10,639 nt of DNA from Calditerrivibrio sp. Lineage in GTDB: Bacteria > Chrysiogenota > Deferribacteres > Deferribacterales > Calditerrivibrionaceae. The notes under the pieces were generated by a model. That model made no database searches. It saw nothing but the letters and a program-made list of their open reading frames with translations, and was not told the origin of the DNA. How positions within the stretch are numbered: the first letter of the stretch is position 1; each line of letters starts with the position of its first letter. The stretch lies in assembly GCA_020217115.1 (NCBI GenBank), contig JAIWOA010000027.1, positions 1-10,639 of the forward strand. The letters are read 5' to 3'. The position numbers and the translations under genes are program-made. Shown in pieces: positions 6,262 through 10,639 of this stretch.

Positions 6262-8634
6262 ATGGCTAAGATTGATAAGAAGAGTTTGGTGGAGTTTTTC
6301 AGGGTGGAGTCTGAGGAGCATTTCGAAATTATTTTAGATTCCCTTCAGACTCTAAACTCGGATCATGAGAATTGGTCGTTAATTGATGAAATTTTTCGTA
6401 GTACCCATACCATAAAGGGTTCTGCTGCTATGGTTGATTTTGAAAATATATCAAAAGTAGCCCATAGGTTTGAAAATATTTTTGAAAAATTTAGAATTGG
6501 AGCAAAGAAAATCGACCAGAGGCTTGTAGGCAGGATAATTAATATCGTTGAAGATTTTGCTAATATAACAAAAAATTCCGACGATGATATACCTGAGGAT
6601 GTTAAGTTAGAATTTTTTAGTAGAATTGATGAATTGGAGAATATTTCTGAAGAACCTATATCCGATAAAGTGGATGAGAATAGGAGTGGAGATGAACCTG
6701 TTGATAAAAATTTACATTATAGTAGGGAAGATATATTAAAAAAGGCTGATGAACATTTTGATAAGGTCTACAATACAGAAAGGCCTGAGCATTTTGTGCA
6801 CATTAAACTTTTTCAAGTCAATAAGATTGTGGATATGCTTGGGGAGTTGATAGTTAGTAAAAATAGGGATGATGCAATGGTTAAGAGCCTTCTTATCAAA
6901 TTCAGCGATCTTTCCTATGCAACTGAGAGGTTAGATAAAGTAATAAAAGATGTGGAGGACAGGTTTAGCTACTCTGATATGTTGGAATTAGGGGATGATA
7001 TACCAAAACAGTCAGATGTCACTGATGATTTTTCCTTAGCTGAATTTGATAGGTATGATACTTTCAATATCTATTCAAGGCAATTATCTGAAATTGCCAA
7101 TGACATAAAGCTTGCATATAAAAGCATTGAAGAACAGCTTGATAATTATGGTGATGAGGTATCTTCTGCTAATAGATTGATAGATAAGCTTAGGAAGGAT
7201 ATTACCTCTGTTAGAATGGTGCCTGTGGACAAGCTTTTTAGTACCGCTATTCGAGCAGCTAAAACTACTGCTGTTATTGAGGGTAAGGATGTTGAGGTTC
7301 GTTACTCTGGAGAGAAGCTATCCATAGATAATACTGTTTTTGATGCTTTGAAGGAGTCTTTTATACACCTTGTGAGAAATTCAGTTTCACATGGTATTGA
7401 AAAACCTGATGATAGATCCAGATTGAATAAAAAATCTGCCGGTTTGCTAATCTTAAGGGCACAAAGACAGGGTAGTCAAATTATATTTGAGATTGAGGAT
7501 GATGGGGCAGGCATAGATCTGGAAAAAGTAAGACAAAAGGCTGTGGATAAAAATATTATTAATAGATACGAAGCAGATAATATGAGATCTGATAAATTGA
7601 TTGAGCTACTGTTTATGCCAGGTTTTACTACTAAAGATTCTGTGGATGATGTTTCTGGTAGAGGTGTAGGTTTAGATGTGGTTAAAGAGTCTGTTGAAAA
7701 GGTTGGGGGGGAAGTTAAGATCTCTTCTGATTTAGGTAAAGGTACCAGAATAACTCTCACAATTCCAGTAAAAGAGGTTATAGGGGATTACCTTTTAATA
7801 GCTGAGAATGGTCAACTTTTTTCAATTCCTTTATTAAATATCTCTTCTATTTTTTATCTTGATAAAGATAAGCTTCAGAAAAGGTCTTCAGGTTATAAAT
7901 ATGATCTAAGGGGTGATATGCTTGACATATATGATCTTGGTGTAATATTAAAACAGGTAAATATTGGTGAGTTTGATGATACTAAATCCTGTATCGTTTT
8001 AAATGCCAGAAATAAAAGATATATTATATCTGTTGATAAGATATTAGATAGAACTACAACGGTTACCAAGTTACTCCCACAATCTTTGAAAAGTTTTACC
8101 TGTTATTCAGGTGCTACGTTGGGTATATATGGTAATATTGCTCTTATTTTAGATCCTTTAAATTTAGTTAAAAGCACCGAATCTTATTCAATGTCTGTGA
8201 ATGTAAAAGATAAAGATGAATCTGTCGAGGCAATAAAATATCTTCCAAATAGTATTTTAATAGTTGATGACTCCCTGAGCGTTAGAAGATATTTGGGTAA
8301 ATTACTTGATAATTATGGGTTTAACTATTTTGAGGCAAAAAATGGTTTAGATGGTCTTGCAATACTAAGGGAAAGAAAATTTGATCTTATTATAACAGAT
8401 CTGGAGATGCCTTTGATGAACGGTTACGAGCTTATAAATAGTATAAGGGGTGAGCTTTTCGATCATGAAACTCCTATATTTGTACTAACATCCAGGGGGA
8501 CTGACAAACACAGAAACAAAGCCATTGAACTTGGTGCAGATGATTTTATTATGAAACCATTTGATGAAGATGAGATAATAGAAAAGATAAAGGAGGCTAT
8601 TTCTGGAAGGTCTTGTATTTCAAAGCAGAGATAA
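6262..8634 (+). CDS. cheA: Hybrid chemotaxis histidine kinase CheA-receiver (PixL/ChpA type)
   Basis: The 790-residue kinase has, in order: one HPt domain (about 1-110) with phospho-acceptor His49 in STHTIKGSAAM; a linker; a dimerisation segment (about 178-330, with an inserted acidic stretch near 240-262); and the ATP-binding domain (about 345-505). The last shows N-box LVRNSVSHGIE (Asn373, His377), G1 box EDDGAGI (412-418) and G2 box SGRGVGLDVV (465-474). A CheW-like coupling domain (about 506-640) and a C-terminal receiver (about 663-780; Asp669-Asp670, Asp713, Thr743, Lys765) follow. It lacks a recognisable CheY-docking P2 domain: residues 130-178 are a short charged linker. One HPt and a fused receiver is the cyanobacterial PixL-like layout; Pseudomonas ChpA has many HPt-type domains. 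It starts five bases after the receptor gene with no clear ribosome-binding site, so translation is probably coupled. Confidence 0.94.
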   Translation: MAKIDKKSLVEFFRVESEEHFEIILDSLQTLNSDHENWSLIDEIFRSTHTIKGSAAMVDFENISKVAHRFENIFEKFRIGAKKIDQRLVGRIINIVEDFANITKNSDDDIPEDVKLEFFSRIDELENISEEPISDKVDENRSGDEPVDKNLHYSREDILKKADEHFDKVYNTERPEHFVHIKLFQVNKIVDMLGELIVSKNRDDAMVKSLLIKFSDLSYATERLDKVIKDVEDRFSYSDMLELGDDIPKQSDVTDDFSLAEFDRYDTFNIYSRQLSEIANDIKLAYKSIEEQLDNYGDEVSSANRLIDKLRKDITSVRMVPVDKLFSTAIRAAKTTAVIEGKDVEVRYSGEKLSIDNTVFDALKESFIHLVRNSVSHGIEKPDDRSRLNKKSAGLLILRAQRQGSQIIFEIEDDGAGIDLEKVRQKAVDKNIINRYEADNMRSDKLIELLFMPGFTTKDSVDDVSGRGVGLDVVKESVEKVGGEVKISSDLGKGTRITLTIPVKEVIGDYLLIAENGQLFSIPLLNISSIFYLDKDKLQKRSSGYKYDLRGDMLDIYDLGVILKQVNIGEFDDTKSCIVLNARNKRYIISVDKILDRTTTVTKLLPQSLKSFTCYSGATLGIYGNIALILDPLNLVKSTESYSMSVNVKDKDESVEAIKYLPNSILIVDDSLSVRRYLGKLLDNYGFNYFEAKNGLDGLAILRERKFDLIITDLEMPLMNGYELINSIRGELFDHETPIFVLTSRGTDKHRNKAIELGADDFIMKPFDEDEIIEKIKEAISGRSCISKQR
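8591..8596 (+). promoter_or_regulatory. Strong ribosome-binding site inside the end of cheA, for the downstream CheW-like gene
   Basis: AGGAGG lies six bases before an in-frame CTG at 8603, while the GTG at 8660 further on has no such site. In the cheA frame these bases form Lys-Glu codons (AAG GAG), a common pair, so chance is possible. Its distance to the CTG, and the CheW-like residues encoded right after it, argue that it works as a start site. Confidence 0.5.
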
Positions 8635-8971
8635 ATTTTATGCTGTTGATATAAAAAATGTGTTGTATGTAGATTTTTTGGATAATGTCGTTGATAAAGT
8701 AAATAAGATAAAGCTTGTTGATTTTGGTTTTTTGTATTATAAATCAGCTAAAGGTAAACCTTCTGAAGTAGTTTTCCTGAGTTTTGATGGAAATGTATTG
8801 GGAATAATTGTTGATAAAATTGTGATTGTGAAAAAAATAGATAAAATTTCTGCTTACAATAATGAAAAAAATATGTTAGAATATATATCAGGTAGCTTTA
8901 AACTTTCTGGGTTTGAAGATTGTTATCTTATAGATATAAAAAAATTATTTGAGGTAGCCTATGAAAAATAG
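8603..8971 (+). CDS. Small divergent CheW-like protein, probable CTG start
   Basis: The frame is open from 8591 (stop at 8588-8590). From the CTG at 8603 it gives 122 residues beginning (M)EGLVFQSRDKFYAVDIKNV, which matches the usual opening strands of CheW domains (LVF......YAVDI..V). The conventional start, GTG at 8660, would give 103 residues and delete those strands, and it has no ribosome-binding site. The middle (VVFLSFDGNVLGIIVDKIV) and end (YLIDIKKLFE) also fit a CheW fold. The receptor-contact NLRG loop is missing, so this may be a coupling protein for another partner or a reduced one. It overlaps cheA by 32 bases in the +1 frame and the next gene by 11. Which start is used is uncertain; the CDS itself is well supported by its tight overlaps and domain pattern. 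Confidence 0.7.
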   Translation: MEGLVFQSRDKFYAVDIKNVLYVDFLDNVVDKVNKIKLVDFGFLYYKSAKGKPSEVVFLSFDGNVLGIIVDKIVIVKKIDKISAYNNEKNMLEYISGSFKLSGFEDCYLIDIKKLFEVAYEK

Positions 8972-10220
8972 GGTATTGCTTGTTGACGACAGTATTACGA
9001 TTCACAGGGTTATTGATCTTTCCCTTGATGGTGATATCTATGAAGTGGGAAAAGTATTTACATATGAGGAAGCTATCCCAAGGATTAAGTCTTTTAATCC
9101 TGAGGTTATTCTTTTAGATAACAAACTTGAAGGTGTAAATGTAAAGCAGTTTGTAGATGAAATTAGATCCCTTACTTCCGCTAAGATTATTCTTCTTGTT
9201 GGAGCTTTTGATAATTTTGATGAAGCTAAGTTATCTGAATTCAAAAGTGACGGCTTTTTGGTAAAGCCTTTCAATTCACAGTCCCTTGAAGAAAAGCTTG
9301 TTAAATTGCTCCCATTAAAAGAGATTGATGATATTGTTGTAGATGTTCCTGAAAAGGATGCTGCAGTGGAAGAATTGATGTCTAAAATTCAGGAGGATGT
9401 AGATTTTGATAATAAAGTTTACACAAATTCCAATACAGCATTTGAAAGTGCAGATGTTTCGATAGATTTGGACAGCTCTTCGTCAGTAAAGCAGGATATT
9501 CCTGATATAGAAAAATTGGATATTGCTAAAGATTCAAAAATTGATGAAATTGATCTTGGGGATATTTTTGATGGTTTTGAAGAGATAGATTCTAATCTCG
9601 TTGCGGATAATAAAGATGATGAAGAGGTTGAGTCTGCTAAAGAACTCTTTGAAGATTTAGAAAAGGATATTGATGATGTAAAATTTGACAAGTCAGATGT
9701 TTTAGCCGATATGGTTGATGAATCCAGCGATATTGCTAAAGAAGATGATATCTCTGTTGATATGGTAAGTTCAGAGATACTTGAGGAAGATATTGAAGAA
9801 GATAAAAATAAAGATATTGATATTGAGATAGATACAAAGATAGAGCTGCCAGCTGATATTGAGCTTAAAAATAGTGATTTGATATCTGAAAAGTTGGAAA
9901 GTTTTGACGATAGTATCTCAGAAAAAACAGATATCTCTGCTTCTGATGACAGTAGCGGCAATCTTATTTCGAACTATGATACATCTAATCTGGAGCAGGT
10001 TGTAAAATCTTCAATTAAGTCAGCATTGAAGGATATTGAGATCTCTAAGGATATTGTTAAGAATGTGGTTGCTGATATCATAGATGAAGATATGATAAGG
10101 GGGGTTATAAAAGAGTCCCTCGGTAAGCATCTTGAAAAAGTTATCTGGGAAGTTGTGCCTGAATTGGCAGAAAAGCTTATAATAGCTGAAATAGAAAAGA
10201 TAAAATCTTTAAATAGGTGA
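8961..10220 (+). CDS. Receiver-domain protein with long acidic linker and C-terminal helical module
   Basis: The 419-residue product opens with a receiver (about 1-118): Asp9-Asp10, phospho-acceptor Asp53 and Lys102 are present, but the switch Thr/Ser position is Gly81 (LLVGAFD). Residues about 121-341 are rich in Asp, Glu, Ser and Ile, with almost no aromatic residues or tryptophan, and are probably disordered. The last 75 or so residues are again structured: helical SSIKSALKDIEISKDIV, then a motif around KVIWEVVPELAEKLI and a final IEKIK helix. I have the impression of similar receiver-plus-tail proteins in Deltaproteobacteria, and the end loosely recalls PopZ-type C-termini; neither is a firm assignment. 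The ATG follows GAGG by six bases and overlaps the CheW-like gene by 11. As the last gene of the block it is probably an output or scaffold protein of the pathway; the function is unknown. Confidence 0.85.
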   Translation: MKNRVLLVDDSITIHRVIDLSLDGDIYEVGKVFTYEEAIPRIKSFNPEVILLDNKLEGVNVKQFVDEIRSLTSAKIILLVGAFDNFDEAKLSEFKSDGFLVKPFNSQSLEEKLVKLLPLKEIDDIVVDVPEKDAAVEELMSKIQEDVDFDNKVYTNSNTAFESADVSIDLDSSSSVKQDIPDIEKLDIAKDSKIDEIDLGDIFDGFEEIDSNLVADNKDDEEVESAKELFEDLEKDIDDVKFDKSDVLADMVDESSDIAKEDDISVDMVSSEILEEDIEEDKNKDIDIEIDTKIELPADIELKNSDLISEKLESFDDSISEKTDISASDDSSGNLISNYDTSNLEQVVKSSIKSALKDIEISKDIVKNVVADIIDEDMIRGVIKESLGKHLEKVIWEVVPELAEKLIIAEIEKIKSLNR

Positions 10221-10222
10221 TT

Positions 10223-10639
10223 ATGGTAGACAGTAAAAATGTCAAAATAAGTTACAATTCAGCTGGGGTCAGTATCGATGAGGGTAATTTATTTGTAGAT
10301 AAGATAAAGTCTTTAGTAGCAATGACTATGGATGAGAATGTTCCAGAGAATATAGGTGGATTTGCTGGACTGTATAATATCTCCTCTTTTAAAAAGATGG
10401 AAGAGCCTATGCTTATCTCTTCAACTGATGGTGTTGGAACAAAATTAAAAATAGCCTTTATGATGGAGAAGTATGACACCGTTGGCATAGACTTAGTTGC
10501 TATGTGTGTTAATGACCTTATAGTTACAGGGGCAAAGCCATTGTTTTTTCTCGATTACATAGCAACAGGTAAATTGAGTTCAGACAAAATGGTTAAAGTC
10601 ATAGAGGGGATTACAAATGGTTGTCTGCAATCATCTTCA
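10223..10639 (+). CDS. purM: Phosphoribosylformylglycinamidine cyclo-ligase, N-terminal part (runs off right edge)
   Basis: PurM (AIR synthetase) closes the imidazole ring of aminoimidazole ribotide with ATP, the fifth step of purine synthesis. The first 139 codons are present, about 40 percent of the usual length of some 340-350 residues. Family marks are SYNSAGV (10-16), ISSTDGVGTKLKIA with the DGVGTK ATP-site motif at 69-74, GIDLVAMCVNDL (88-99) and FFLDYIATGK (108-117). The ATG is two bases after the stop of the acidic-tail receiver gene, and AGGTGA overlapping that stop is a modest ribosome-binding site. It is in the same orientation and close enough to be co-transcribed, although its role is unrelated to signalling. 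Confidence 0.96.
   Translation, partial: MVDSKNVKISYNSAGVSIDEGNLFVDKIKSLVAMTMDENVPENIGGFAGLYNISSFKKMEEPMLISSTDGVGTKLKIAFMMEKYDTVGIDLVAMCVNDLIVTGAKPLFFLDYIATGKLSSDKMVKVIEGITNGCLQSSS

Noticed and set aside
7476..7760. Minus-strand open frame of 94 codons
   Set aside because: It mirrors the ATP-binding G1-G2 region of CheA; the plus-strand product is unambiguous.
9419..9961. Minus-strand open frame of 180 codons, very serine-rich
   Set aside because: It is the antisense image of the Asp/Glu/Ile-rich linker of the acidic-tail receiver (GAT and GAA codons read backwards as ATC and TTC, with TCT/TCA for Ser). It has no recognisable domain.
1..10639. CRISPR arrays, tRNA or rRNA genes, insertion sequences
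   Set aside because: Nearly every base is in an assigned gene; the only gap over 100 bases is 350-507, which shows no direct repeats, tRNA-like structure or transposase.

Overview
The window is AT-rich (roughly one third G+C by eye) and densely coding. Strong GGAGG ribosome-binding sites, a periplasmic c-type haem motif on a chemoreceptor and many two-component proteins suggest a respiring, motile, didermic, low-GC bacterium. From the style of the proteins I would guess the Deferribacterota (Deferribacter, Calditerrivibrio or Flexistipes type), but this is an inference with no marker gene behind it.

Layout: bases 1-349 hold, on the minus strand, the first 116 codons of a methyl-accepting chemotaxis protein that runs off the left edge. 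A divergent intergenic region (350-507) follows, with an inverted repeat and promoter-like hexamers. From 508 to the right edge everything is on the plus strand with almost no gaps: coaD (coenzyme A synthesis) and a dGTPase-like HD hydrolase, then seven signalling genes, then the start of purM (purine synthesis), cut by the right edge. No transcription terminator is visible between 508 and 10639, so one long transcript is possible.

The signalling block (2036-10220) reads: receiver plus PATAN/DUF4388-like protein, PilH-like single-domain receiver, CheW, haem-c chemoreceptor with two HAMP domains, CheA-receiver hybrid kinase, a second divergent CheW-like protein, and a receiver with a very acidic tail. 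The order of the first five matches the cyanobacterial pix/pil (PatA-CheY-CheW-MCP-CheA) clusters that steer type IV pilus motility. This is therefore most likely a pilus-type (Tfp-class) chemosensory pathway whose receptor carries a covalently bound haem, so the input may be oxygen, redox state or another haem ligand. No cheR or cheB and no flagellar or pilus structural gene lies in the window.

The expected flow is as follows. The haem-containing periplasmic domain signals through the HAMP domains to the receptor tip, and CheW couples the tip to CheA. CheA autophosphorylates at His49 and passes phosphate to its own receiver, to the PilH-like protein, to the PATAN protein and perhaps to the acidic-tail receiver. 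Two details stand out: the second CheW-like gene seems to begin at a CTG codon inside the end of cheA, and the last receiver lacks the conserved Thr/Ser switch residue while carrying a long disordered acidic linker and a conserved-looking C-terminal helical module.
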